Assembly (NCBI GenBank): GCA_913041095.1
Contig: CAJWIB010000051.1
Location: 1 to 11,451, forward strand
Source: an uncultured Rhodospirillaceae bacterium
GTDB lineage: Bacteria > Pseudomonadota > Alphaproteobacteria > Rhodospirillales > UBA2165
Reading direction: 5' to 3'
Length of the DNA stretch: 11,451 nt
Shown here: positions 1 to 7,016 of the stretch, piece by piece
How the letters are laid out: each line of letters opens with the position of its first letter
How positions within the stretch are numbered: position 1 is the stretch's first letter
Translations under genes and position numbers: made by a program
The notes under the pieces: model-generated
Told to the model about the DNA's origin: nothing
The model's input: only the letters and a program-made list of their open reading frames with translations
Databases searched by the model: none

Positions 1-187
1 TAAGAAGGAGCATCATGCAGCATGTAGCATCCTTCAGCCTCATAGCATCTTTTGGGGGTAGAGCGAACATAATTATATAGAGTAACGCGTCCTGTCGGAA
101 AGAGACACAGCACACATCAACACCCCCACTAAGGCGTAGTCATAAGCTCCATTATAGCTAATATTTGCTCTGGTTTTACCCATTTAG

Positions 188-379
188 GGGGCAATTACCG
201 GCATCTCAGTTGAGCTTAGGAAACTTCCCGATGATATTCGAGAGCGGATCGTTAAACTGGCTATGGATGAACCTGAGCTATCACCACGGGAACTGGCGGT
301 ACCCTTCACCGATAATGCGTCTCGCCATTTATATTTACAAAGACCTCGTCAAGATACCACTAGAATGGATGCCTGCTAA
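188..379 (+). pseudogene. Decayed IS3-family-like transposase fragment (orfB part)
   Basis: Reading from 188 in this frame, the stretch 224-319 translates to LPDDIRERIVKLAMDEPELS followed directly by PRELAVPFTDN. This resembles the helix-turn-helix segment ahead of the DDE domain of IS3-family OrfB transposases, where intact copies read PDDIR..I..LA...PELSPRELAV.FTD. Shortly after FTDN the similarity is lost and the frame stops at 377-379. No DDE catalytic residues, orfA or clear terminal inverted repeats are present, so this is a scar rather than a mobile element. The family match is from memory of the motif. Confidence 0.5.
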
Positions 380-628
380 TTTGCAAGAGTTTCGATTATT
401 GTTGGTGGGTTGGGTTTATGGTCATGTATCCGGCCTTTTGATGCAACACCTCTGGTCGCTGGCCTGATAGAATTCGATACGATGGGCCAGATGCTCCTTT
501 AAATCAAATGAAAGTCTGGACCAAAAACTCTGATGACGGGCACACCTCTAGGAATTCATTTGGTCTTCTGTCTACCCCATTTCTATGTTCCATGTTGTTG
601 TATAGTTTCTGGCACGGGCGCCCATTTG
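380..628. other. Gene-poor spacer, nothing recognised
   Basis: No open frame here shows a ribosome binding site together with a recognisable protein. The short frames present look random. The stretch lies between the transposase scar and the end of the amidohydrolase gene. I see no rho-independent terminator with a clear T tract for the minus-strand operon that ends at 629. Confidence 0.4.
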
Positions 629-1480
629 CTAGGGAGCGTTGGAAGGTAATTTAAAAACCCGCCGCGCGGTTTTAGACAGGACGTCAGCACGTTGCGTCGG
701 ATCGAGATCGTGAAGCAGGGCAGTTGTGCCTTTCCAAATCTCCGGGTAATTACCACCGAGTAAAATGACCGGCCAATTGCTGGCTGCCATAATTCGATCT
801 GCGCCGAATTTTGTCAGAACATGATCCGTATAGGGACGGAGTTCCTCCGTATTCCAGCGCCACGAACTAATTACGTTCAAACCAATTGAAAGCTTGATGC
901 TGATATTCTGGAATGCCGCCGCCTCTTCTATCAGGGACGCCCAAGATTCCCACGAGCGGGTATTCACGGGCGGGCACCCCAAATGATCGATAACGATTTC
1001 CAGAGTGGGACAGCGGTCCGCAACGGTCATCACGGAACGCATTTGTCGTTCGTTCACCGGCACGGTATCTAACACGAGATTATAATGATCAACGATATAA
1101 ATAGCTTCAAGAACATTCGGCCGTAACAACCAGGCTTCATCGGTTTCAAAGTTGATCAGGTGACGGATTCCGACGAATTTCGGGAGCTTGAGGTATTGTT
1201 CAATTTTTTCCGATGCGGCTTGCGGATCGGAAAGAGGTACCCATCCCACCACCCCGAGGATGCTGTCGTCTTCGGCCGCGAGGTCAAGAAATTCCTCGGT
1301 TTCTGAACTATCGTTGACAGACTGTACCAGAATGCCGCCTTCCACGCCCGCAAGTTGGCACTCGTGACGGTAATCATTGGGCACGAAATCGCGGTTAAGA
1401 ATGCAGCCCAGTTCGGGAGACCATTGATGCCGCCCCTTGGCCATGCGCCAAAAATGTTGATGCGCATCAATCATTGTCAT
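629..1480 (-). CDS. TIM-barrel metal-dependent amidohydrolase (COG3618 / Amidohydro_2 family)
   Basis: A 283-residue protein of normal length for the family that includes L-fuconolactonase, rhamnono-lactonase and 2-pyrone-4,6-dicarboxylate hydrolase. These enzymes hydrolyse lactones or related esters in the cytoplasm. The N-terminus carries the family motif IDAHQHFW, with candidate metal ligands H7 and H9. GIRHLIN follows around residues 104-110, then VIDHLG (H166), then ASNWPV near 233-238. In the lactonases the last motif usually reads GSDWPV with a metal-binding Asp; here it is N235, a variant also known in other branches. Start: ATG at 1480, with an alternative in-frame ATG two codons on (1474); neither has a strong Shine-Dalgarno sequence. 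It is the last gene of a three-gene minus-strand set and follows the cupin gene after 63 nt. Stop is TAG. The class is sure; the substrate is unknown. Confidence 0.88.
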   Translation of the reverse strand: MTMIDAHQHFWRMAKGRHQWSPELGCILNRDFVPNDYRHECQLAGVEGGILVQSVNDSSETEEFLDLAAEDDSILGVVGWVPLSDPQAASEKIEQYLKLPKFVGIRHLINFETDEAWLLRPNVLEAIYIVDHYNLVLDTVPVNERQMRSVMTVADRCPTLEIVIDHLGCPPVNTRSWESWASLIEEAAAFQNISIKLSIGLNVISSWRWNTEELRPYTDHVLTKFGADRIMAASNWPVILLGGNYPEIWKGTTALLHDLDPTQRADVLSKTARRVFKLPSNAP

Positions 1481-1543
1481 ATTTTGACGCCATCTTGTAC
1501 TAGTACCTTAGTTTAATCGAGAAGCAATGCATCCTGCCATCGG

Positions 1544-1969
1544 CTACTTCTCGTCCATCCAGACGGTGTCCGCCGCATCCGTGTTCCCTACTCCTATATA
1601 ACAGAATACCAATTCGGAATTTTCGTCCTGCAACGCATTTGAAATGACGTGAATCGTGCCTGCGGGAATGAACACGAAGTCGCCGGGTTCAAGCACTAAA
1701 TCCTTGCGATGGCTCATGTCGCTGCGGGCATACCAGAGGTTAATTTTTCCGGAAATTATGTGCCAACAAACATTGTTATTGGAATGATAATGGGTCGGAT
1801 CCGGTGCGGCCCCCGGCGGAAGCACCGTGCGCCCCATGACCGCGTTGGCGTCCCCGACGGTTTCGTCATTGATACCGAAGCCGATTTGCAACGGGGGCTC
1901 GTATTTTACATCCGTTCCGATCTCGCTCGGACGAATGATAGTCACCTTTTGCTGCTCCAAAGGAAACAT
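1544..1969 (-). CDS. Small single-domain cupin protein
   Basis: A 141-residue cytoplasmic cupin. A longer frame runs upstream to 2116, but the ATG at 1969 has a perfect AAGGAGGT four bases upstream, and the longer version would overlap the crotonase gene, so I start at 1969. Cupin motif 1 is visible at residues 52-74 (G..., HYH with H60 and H62, ending at G74). Motif 2 is textbook at 96-111 (G, PAG, H107, N111). The glutamate usually found in motif 1 is replaced (around N66/V67), so the metal site would rest on H60, H62 and H107, or be altered. Such cupins serve as sugar-acid isomerases, lyases or dioxygenases, or as sensors; which applies cannot be told. It sits between the crotonase gene (64 nt upstream) and the amidohydrolase gene, probably co-transcribed. 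Stop is TAG. Confidence 0.85.
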   Translation of the reverse strand: MFPLEQQKVTIIRPSEIGTDVKYEPPLQIGFGINDETVGDANAVMGRTVLPPGAAPDPTHYHSNNNVCWHIISGKINLWYARSDMSHRKDLVLEPGDFVFIPAGTIHVISNALQDENSELVFCYIGVGNTDAADTVWMDEK

Positions 1970-1973
1970 CTTT

Positions 1974-1981
1974 ACCTCCTT
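1974..1981 (-). promoter_or_regulatory. Strong Shine-Dalgarno that fixes the cupin start
   Basis: On the minus strand this reads AAGGAGGT, followed by AAAG and the ATG at 1969. It decides in favour of the 141-residue product over the upstream-extended frame. Confidence 0.85.
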
Positions 1982-2033
1982 CTGTTTATCTTGTTGCAAT
2001 AAGAACACTTCTTTTATTGAGGGTTCTACAAAT

Positions 2034-2810
2034 CTATTTTCCGGCCCACACCGGAGCCTTTTTCGCGAAAAATCCTTCGATGCCCGTTTTAAAATCCTCG
2101 CTGCCATAACACTCACGGATCAGGTCGTCGCCGTTTGGCAGGGTAGATTCAGTTAATCTGCCAAGGGCTTGTTTCATCGTACGGAGAGTAATCGGGGCGT
2201 TCTCGATTACGCGGGCACAGATTTCAGCAGCTCGGTCGCCGATATTATCCGCGGGGACAATTTCGCAGAGGAAGCCTGCGATTTCTGCCTCTTCTGCGGT
2301 CAACGTCTCCGAAAGTAAAAGCATTTTCTTGACCCGCGAAACTCCGAAAGCATTAACCAGTCGCGACAGGTTTTCCATCGAAAGGCAATTGCCAATGGTT
2401 CGCGCGATCGGCACACCGAACTCCGCGTCTGGCGTGGCGATTCGGATATCACAGGCCGTGGCGATCGCCAGGCCTCCTCCCACCGCCCAGCCTTCGATGA
2501 TGGCTACCGTCGGAATAGGAACCGACAGCAGTCGTCTGAAATAGTCCTCCATCTTCTTTTCGTATTCGATACCGTCTTCGCCGTCCGAAAATTCTCGAAA
2601 CTGGGAAATATCGGTTCCGGCGACAAAAGCCTTACCGCCGGCGCCGCGTAAAGTGAGTACCCTGAGATCAGGAGTAGCGATGACCGTATCGCATGCCTGG
2701 CTGAGTTCGTCGTACATCTTCCAAGTCATAGCATTTCTTGCTTGCGGACGGTCAAAAAGAATATGGCCGATAAGGCCATTCTGGACGAATGTCACTGTAC
2801 CTTCATTCAT
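2034..2810 (-). CDS. Crotonase-fold acyl-CoA enzyme (enoyl-CoA hydratase/isomerase family)
   Basis: A 258-residue protein, the usual length for a crotonase. Oxyanion-hole segments are visible: KAFVAGTDI (residues 60-68) and WAVGGG (108-113), followed by ATACDIRIA. By alignment with rat mitochondrial hydratase, the two catalytic glutamates (E144 and E164 there) fall on A115 (GGGLAIA) and I135 (FGVPIARTIGN). It is therefore unlikely to hydrate enoyl-CoA by the classical mechanism and may be an isomerase, hydrolase, decarboxylase or lyase on a CoA thioester. Start: ATG at 2810; AAGGG lies about 13 nt upstream, a weak arrangement. It is the first gene of the minus-strand set with the cupin and amidohydrolase, and faces GMC oxidoreductase 1 across a 301-nt divergent spacer. 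Stop is TAG. Confidence 0.9.
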   Translation of the reverse strand: MNEGTVTFVQNGLIGHILFDRPQARNAMTWKMYDELSQACDTVIATPDLRVLTLRGAGGKAFVAGTDISQFREFSDGEDGIEYEKKMEDYFRRLLSVPIPTVAIIEGWAVGGGLAIATACDIRIATPDAEFGVPIARTIGNCLSMENLSRLVNAFGVSRVKKMLLLSETLTAEEAEIAGFLCEIVPADNIGDRAAEICARVIENAPITLRTMKQALGRLTESTLPNGDDLIRECYGSEDFKTGIEGFFAKKAPVWAGK

Positions 2811-2836
2811 TTTTCAAATGCACCCTTAAGTCTTCG

Positions 2837-2855
2837 ATCAACGGCCTTCGTTGAT
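2837..2855. promoter_or_regulatory. Perfect inverted repeat in the crotonase leader
   Basis: ATCAACG, five bases (GCCTT), then CGTTGAT. It lies just downstream of the proposed minus-strand promoter (2863-2890), so it could be an operator overlapping the transcription start or a leader hairpin. There is no T tract, so it is not a terminator. The regulatory role is inferred. Confidence 0.4.
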
Positions 2856-2862
2856 TGATCCA

Positions 2863-2890
2863 CATATAGTTACATTTTCAAATTAATCAA
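2863..2890 (-). promoter_or_regulatory. Candidate sigma-70-type promoter for the crotonase-cupin-amidohydrolase set
   Basis: On the minus strand: TTGATT (2890-2885), 16 bases, then TATATG (2868-2863). Transcription would start near 2856, leaving a leader of about 45 nt before the crotonase ATG. The match is moderate, and in AT-rich spacer such matches arise by chance. Confidence 0.35.
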
Positions 2891-2906
2891 CAATATATGG
2901 TATAAT
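2877..2906 (+). promoter_or_regulatory. Candidate promoter reading toward GMC oxidoreductase 1
   Basis: A consensus TATAAT at 2901-2906 has a weak -35 (TTCAAA, 2877-2882, 18-base spacer). It would give a leader of about 200 nt before the ATG at 3112, which is long, so a second promoter nearer the gene is possible. It overlaps the opposing promoter candidate. Confidence 0.35.
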
Positions 2907-2918
2907 AAGGCAAATGTA

Positions 2919-2934
2919 GCACTAAATTTAGTGC
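2919..2934. promoter_or_regulatory. 16-bp perfect palindrome, candidate operator
   Basis: GCACTAAATTTAGTGC is identical to its own reverse complement. It begins 13 bases after the consensus TATAAT on the plus strand, a position suited to a dimeric repressor. It lies in the spacer between divergent catabolic genes, where local regulators often bind. No regulator gene is in the window, so the protein that binds it is unknown. Confidence 0.45.
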
Positions 2935-3111
2935 CGCTAAAATAAGGACGGAACGACAACTTACGTATATGCTGGCCCATCAATTGGGTACTAGTGGTTA
3001 GATGATTGAAATTACTGGCGTAAGGGATACAATTTGGGAATTCACTTTTCGGAGCGATAAAAGTAAAAAATAAAATATACACCTAGACAGAGGTCTCAAA
3101 AGTAGCTTCTC

Positions 3112-4716
3112 ATGTCTGATAAAAACTTGTTTGACTACATCATCATCGGCGCTGGTAGTGCTGGCTGTGTCCTAGCTGATCGCCTGTCCGCCTCCAGCCA
3201 ACATCGCGTATTACTGCTAGAAGCCGGTCCCAAAGATACCAGCCCCTGGATTCACATCCCCATCGGCTATGGCAAGCACTTCACCAATAAAGCGCTGAAT
3301 TGGATGTATAACTCGGAGGACGGCCCGGACTGGGTGCAGCGTCCGGTTTATCAGCCACGCGGTAAAGTGCTTGGCGGTTCCAGCTCGATCAACGGTCTCG
3401 TCTATATGCGTGGCAACAAGACCGACTATGACCATTGGCGACAATTGGGAAATACCGGATGGAGCTATGATGATGTGTTGCCCTATTTTCGAAAATCGGA
3501 AGATCAGCAGCGCGGCGAAAACGACTATCACGGCGTCGGTGGACCGCTTGCTGTTTCGAACCCGCGCGACAAACACCCCCTTGCTGAAGCCTATATCGAG
3601 GCGGCGGTCTCACTTGGTTACTCGTATAATGAAGATTTCAACGGCGCCGAACAGGAGGGCTTTGGGCCGACCCAATGGAACACCCGCAACGGGCGGCGCT
3701 GCAGTACATCGGTCGCTTTCCTAAAACCGGCGCACAAACGCAAAAACCTAACCGTCATTTCTGAAGCACTGACAAGCAGGCTATTGTTCAAGGGCAAGAA
3801 AGCAACTGGCGTCGAATATCTCCGTGGCAACCAGATTCAGACAGCACGCACACAAGGGGAAGTCATTGTCGCCGGCGGTGCCTTTAATTCTCCCCAGCTG
3901 CTTCAGCTCTCCGGTGTCGGACCGGGCGAATTATTGCAAAGCCTCGGCATTGATGTCGTCCACGACATGCCGGGTGTCGGTGAAAATCTGCAAGACCATT
4001 ACAACGGCCCAATATTTTATCGCAGCAAAGAGCCATTTACCGCCAATGACATCGTCAATAATTTCGGCACGAAAATGCTGGCTGGCGTGAATTATGTGTT
4101 CCGCCGCCGGGGCTTGCTAGAAATGGGCTCCGTCTATGGTTGCGGTTTCCTCTATGTCGACAAGGAAGCAGTCGCCCCCGACATCCAGGCCTTGCTGATG
4201 TTGTTCAGTGGCGAGCAAGTCGGTGGCCCACCGCATCCCTTCTCGGGTTTTTCCGCGGTCGCAGCCTTGACCCGTCCGGAAAGCCGGGGCACGGTCATGA
4301 TCACCTCAAGAGACCCGCATTCCGCACCCGCCATTCAACCAAATTACCTAGATGCGGAGAAAGACCGGACAACGCTGATCGGCGGCATGCGGGCCATGCG
4401 CGAAATTTTAGCACAACCAGTCATCGCCAAATACATCGAAGCCGAACACGAACCCGGCCCGGGCGTCAACAGCGATGAAGCCCTGCTCAAATATATCCGG
4501 GAACGCGGCCGCACCAGCTATCACCCGGTCGGCACCTGCCGTATGGGCAGCGATGACAAAGCGGTTGTTGATCCAAGATTGAGAGTGCACGGTATGGAGG
4601 GCTTGCGCGTTGTCGACGCCTCAATCATGCCGACCCTGACATCGGGCAATACCAACGCACCGGTGATTATGATCGGGGAAAAAGCCGCCGATATGATCCT
4701 GGAGGACGCGAATTAA
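3112..4716 (+). CDS. GMC-family FAD-dependent alcohol dehydrogenase (choline-dehydrogenase-like), copy 1
   Basis: A 534-residue protein, full length for a bacterial GMC oxidoreductase. Residues 8-40 form the FAD/ADP-binding beta-alpha-beta unit (GAGSAG at 13-18, LLLEAG at 34-39). GMC signature 1 lies at 83-101 (RGKVLGGSSSINGLVYMRG) and signature 2 at 256-270 (GAFNSPQLLQLSGVG). The C-terminal domain has the catalytic pair H471 (SYHPVGTC) and N515 (GNTNAP). It would oxidise a primary or secondary alcohol, passing electrons from FAD to a membrane quinone or other acceptor. The family covers choline, alkanols and polyethers, so the substrate is open. Start: ATG at 3112; AGAGGT lies 17 nt upstream, too far to be a good ribosome binding site. 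Its stop overlaps, tail to tail, the stop of the UxaA fragment on the other strand. Confidence 0.93.
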   Translation: MSDKNLFDYIIIGAGSAGCVLADRLSASSQHRVLLLEAGPKDTSPWIHIPIGYGKHFTNKALNWMYNSEDGPDWVQRPVYQPRGKVLGGSSSINGLVYMRGNKTDYDHWRQLGNTGWSYDDVLPYFRKSEDQQRGENDYHGVGGPLAVSNPRDKHPLAEAYIEAAVSLGYSYNEDFNGAEQEGFGPTQWNTRNGRRCSTSVAFLKPAHKRKNLTVISEALTSRLLFKGKKATGVEYLRGNQIQTARTQGEVIVAGGAFNSPQLLQLSGVGPGELLQSLGIDVVHDMPGVGENLQDHYNGPIFYRSKEPFTANDIVNNFGTKMLAGVNYVFRRRGLLEMGSVYGCGFLYVDKEAVAPDIQALLMLFSGEQVGGPPHPFSGFSAVAALTRPESRGTVMITSRDPHSAPAIQPNYLDAEKDRTTLIGGMRAMREILAQPVIAKYIEAEHEPGPGVNSDEALLKYIRERGRTSYHPVGTCRMGSDDKAVVDPRLRVHGMEGLRVVDASIMPTLTSGNTNAPVIMIGEKAADMILEDAN

Positions 4717-4844
4717 TCTTGCAGGCCGGCTGGTATCTCGGCATTTGTCGAACCGCCAAATTCGCCAATGCTGGCGCCTTTCTCGTGGGCACTTAGGGCA
4801 ACAACGAGGTTGTCCTCGGGATGGAGTTGGATAAGTGGCTTCAT
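4713..4844 (-). pseudogene. Truncated UxaA-family (altronate dehydratase-like) SAF-domain N-terminus
   Basis: From the ATG at 4844, minus strand, 43 residues begin MKPLIQLHPEDNLVVALSAH. This resembles the N-terminal SAF domain of UxaA hydro-lyases, whose family pattern is LHP.DNV.VAL...PAG. A good GAGGAG ribosome binding site lies 7 nt upstream, so this is a genuine former gene start. The frame ends after NAEIPAGLQD at a TAA (4713-4715) that overlaps the stop of GMC copy 1. SAF domains run about twice this length and full UxaA proteins are much longer, so the gene has been cut, most simply by a rearrangement that placed the GMC gene against it. Its family acts on sugar acids such as altronate or galactarate, a hint to the original pathway. 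Confidence 0.55.
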
Positions 4845-4851
4845 GACGGAT

Positions 4852-4857
4852 CTCCTC
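4852..4857 (-). promoter_or_regulatory. Ribosome binding site of the UxaA fragment
   Basis: GAGGAG on the minus strand, seven bases before the ATG at 4844. It fixes that start and rejects the longer in-frame extension to 4946. Confidence 0.6.
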
Positions 4858-5003
4858 AAAAAAAATTTAGTGATAATATCCATTAGGTGGTGCAAGCGCT
4901 GTTGTCTAATGCGAACCCAAACCACAAAGTTTCCAGTGTTTTTCATGTTTAACAGGCATGTTGCCGGGTACTCACCACTTTATTGATCCGTTCATATTCT
5001 CTC

Positions 5004-6611
5004 TTATCTAGCTTGGGCGTCCTGTTTAATCATATCGGCGGCTTTTTCCGCAATCATAATGGTTGGGGCGTTGGTATTGCCGCCAATGATACGCGGCATA
5101 ATCGACGCATCCGCCACCCGCAATCCGTTAATGCCCCGGACTTTAAGCCGGGGGTCAAGAACAGCAGTGCTGTCGTCATCGGCTCCCATTTTGCAGGTGC
5201 CGACAGGGTGAAAAATCGTTGCCGCATTGCCCCGAATAAAGTCGATCAGATCTTCATCGGATTGTACCGAAGGTCCAGGGAGTACTTCCTCAGCTTGTAG
5301 GGCATCAAAAGCCAAGTTACTAAGAATACGCCGCCCTTTTTTATAGGCAGTGGCAAGTGTTTCCATATCGGCGTCATTTTCCAAATGTTTAGGGTCTATT
5401 ATCGGCAACAGTTTGGGATCGGAACCTGCCAGACACACCTCGCCCCGGCTTTCCGGGCGGAGCAGGATGATGTTCAGCGAATAACCGTGACCATAGCCGA
5501 TCATATTTGGCGGTGGCTGGCGGTAGCCAGGCATAAAGATGTGTTGAATATCCGGCCGGCTTTTGGCCGGATCGGTTTTAAATAAGCCGCCGCATTCCAT
5601 AATGTTACTGGCCAGCAATCCTTGTCTGCGTAATGCATATTCAATGCCGTTCCAGAGAAGTCTGGGAAGGACCGGCAGGGAAATGCCGTAGGGCACTCGG
5701 CTTTTTGATTTATAGAAGAACGGGCAGGAGGGGTGATCCTGCAAGTTTTTGCCAACACCCGGCAGGTGATGCGTTGAAGCGATGCTGTGTGCGTTGAGCT
5801 CGGCACGGTCACCGATGCCGGACAGCATCAGGATTTTTGGGCTTAAATAGCTTCCCGCCGACAATATGACTTCACGACTTGCATGGATTTTCTGTTCTGG
5901 TCCATCGGACTGGACGACTACACCGGCGGCCCTGTTTCCTTCCATGATCAGCCTTGAAACCGGTGAGCGGGTCAAAACGGTCAAATTCTTACGATTGCGC
6001 GCCGGTTTCAGAAAGGCCCGGCTGGTCGATGCCCGCCGGCCTTTAGTCGTGGTTGATTGAAAATAGCCTACTCCATTGGGATCCGCACCATTGAGGTCCT
6101 CGACCAGCTTGTGTTGCAGAGACTGGGAGGCTTCTAAATATCTCTCCGTGATCGGATTGGCTTTATTGAGAAACCGCACACTCATTAAACCGTCCGTGTT
6201 GTGTAAGGGGTCATCGCGAAAGTTTTCGTTATTTTCAGACTTCAGGAAATACGGCAACACGTCGTCCCATGACCACCCAGTGTTTCCGAGGCTGGACCAT
6301 TCATTGTAATCTTCCGGCAGGCCGCGCAGATAAACCATGCCATTGATCATGCTGGTACCGCCGAGCGTCTTGCCGCGCGGAGTATAGATTTCCCGATTTT
6401 TTAGAGCGGCCTGAGGCGCAGTTGAAAATTTCCAGTTTGTGCGATGATTTAAGGCCGCCATAACGCCCAAAGGTACGGTGAAGATCGGACTATGAGCCGG
6501 TGCGCCGGCTTCCAGCAGGCACACTTCAATTTTTGGGTCTTCGCTTAATCGGTTGGCCAGAACGCAACCTGCGGAGCCCGCGCCGACAATGATATAATCG
6601 TATGATTTCAA
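5004..6611 (-). CDS. GMC-family FAD-dependent alcohol dehydrogenase (choline-dehydrogenase-like), copy 2, TTG start
   Basis: A 535-residue paralogue of the product at 3112-4716. FAD-binding GAGSAG is at 10-15 with LLEAG at 32-36. Signature 1 is at 79-97 (RGKTLGGTSMINGMVYLRG) and signature 2 at 253-267 (GSYLSPKILMLSGIG). The catalytic pair is H468 (FHPVGTC) and N514 (GNTNAP). The start codon is TTG at 6611, with AGGA eight bases upstream (6620-6623), and the protein begins directly with the dinucleotide-binding strand SYDYIIVGAG as expected. It lies on the opposite strand to copy 1 and upstream of the UxaA stub, with the MFS stub 55 nt before it. The two copies diverge clearly in the middle substrate-facing region (about 135-190 and 300-370), so they probably use different alcohols. 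Confidence 0.92.
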   Translation of the reverse strand: MKSYDYIIVGAGSAGCVLANRLSEDPKIEVCLLEAGAPAHSPIFTVPLGVMAALNHRTNWKFSTAPQAALKNREIYTPRGKTLGGTSMINGMVYLRGLPEDYNEWSSLGNTGWSWDDVLPYFLKSENNENFRDDPLHNTDGLMSVRFLNKANPITERYLEASQSLQHKLVEDLNGADPNGVGYFQSTTTKGRRASTSRAFLKPARNRKNLTVLTRSPVSRLIMEGNRAAGVVVQSDGPEQKIHASREVILSAGSYLSPKILMLSGIGDRAELNAHSIASTHHLPGVGKNLQDHPSCPFFYKSKSRVPYGISLPVLPRLLWNGIEYALRRQGLLASNIMECGGLFKTDPAKSRPDIQHIFMPGYRQPPPNMIGYGHGYSLNIILLRPESRGEVCLAGSDPKLLPIIDPKHLENDADMETLATAYKKGRRILSNLAFDALQAEEVLPGPSVQSDEDLIDFIRGNAATIFHPVGTCKMGADDDSTAVLDPRLKVRGINGLRVADASIMPRIIGGNTNAPTIMIAEKAADMIKQDAQAR

Positions 6612-6619
6612 GAGATAAT

Positions 6620-6623
6620 TCCT
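6620..6623 (-). promoter_or_regulatory. Shine-Dalgarno supporting the TTG start of GMC copy 2
   Basis: AGGA on the minus strand, eight bases before the TTG at 6611. No in-frame ATG or GTG is better placed ahead of the FAD-binding motif. Confidence 0.55.
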
Positions 6624-6666
6624 GTTGCTAACGGTATTTAGCTTTAATTATAGCGCCTTTCTCCAC

Positions 6667-6906
6667 TTAATCTAGATCAGCACGGCGAGGCTGAAACAGC
6701 ACCGGCAGCATATAGGCAGAGCCCAGTGCGCCGAGCCAAGCCGGTGAGTGGGTAAGCTCAAACATCAACCAGCCGGAGGCAATTTTATAAATCCAAAAGC
6801 CCTGGACCATCACCACTTGACCGGTCCAGTAGACGCGGTAGTTACGGGTTGAGAACGCTCGGCCAATACCGCCGAAGTGAGATAACAGAGTGGCTGGGTT
6901 GAACAT
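6667..6906 (-). pseudogene. Truncated N-terminus of an MFS exporter (EntS/MFS_3-like)
   Basis: Seventy-nine residues from the ATG at 6906. The pattern ..GIGRAFSTRNYRVYWTGQVV... and W...ASGWLMFELTHSPAWLGALGSAYMLPVLF matches the first transmembrane helix, loop and second helix of major-facilitator exporters of the EntS type (family pattern LR..NYR.FW.GQ......W....A..WL...LT.SP..LG......LP.L). After MLPVLF the sequence changes to QPRRADLD and stops at 6667-6669. A functional transporter has 12 helices and about 400 residues, so this is a remnant. It sits upstream of GMC copy 2 on the same strand and is divergent from the interrupted frame at 7017. Confidence 0.6.
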
Positions 6907-7016
6907 GACGCCAATCTAGACCGCTAAGATGGGCGGATAAAACAATCTGGCTGGCAAGGACTATAAAATTGACTTAGTCTGCGATCACGAATTTCTTAGT
7001 ATCGAGGAAAATTTTT

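Noticed and set aside
165..467. 100-residue plus-strand frame over the transposase scar
   Set aside because: It is in a different frame from the transposase-like segment, has no ribosome binding site and no recognisable content.
1497..1506. Palindrome GTACTAGTAC between the cupin and amidohydrolase genes
   Set aside because: Ten-base palindromes are expected by chance at this scale, and it lies within a likely operon with no other regulatory sign.
1970..2116. N-terminal extension of the cupin frame to 190 residues
   Set aside because: It would overlap the crotonase gene and ignores a perfect Shine-Dalgarno before the internal ATG at 1969.
2924..2935. AAATTTAGTGCC shared with 9027-9038 (and ten bases of it at 4863-4872)
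   Set aside because: A few 12-base matches between unrelated places are expected by chance in 11 kb, and the flanks do not extend the match.
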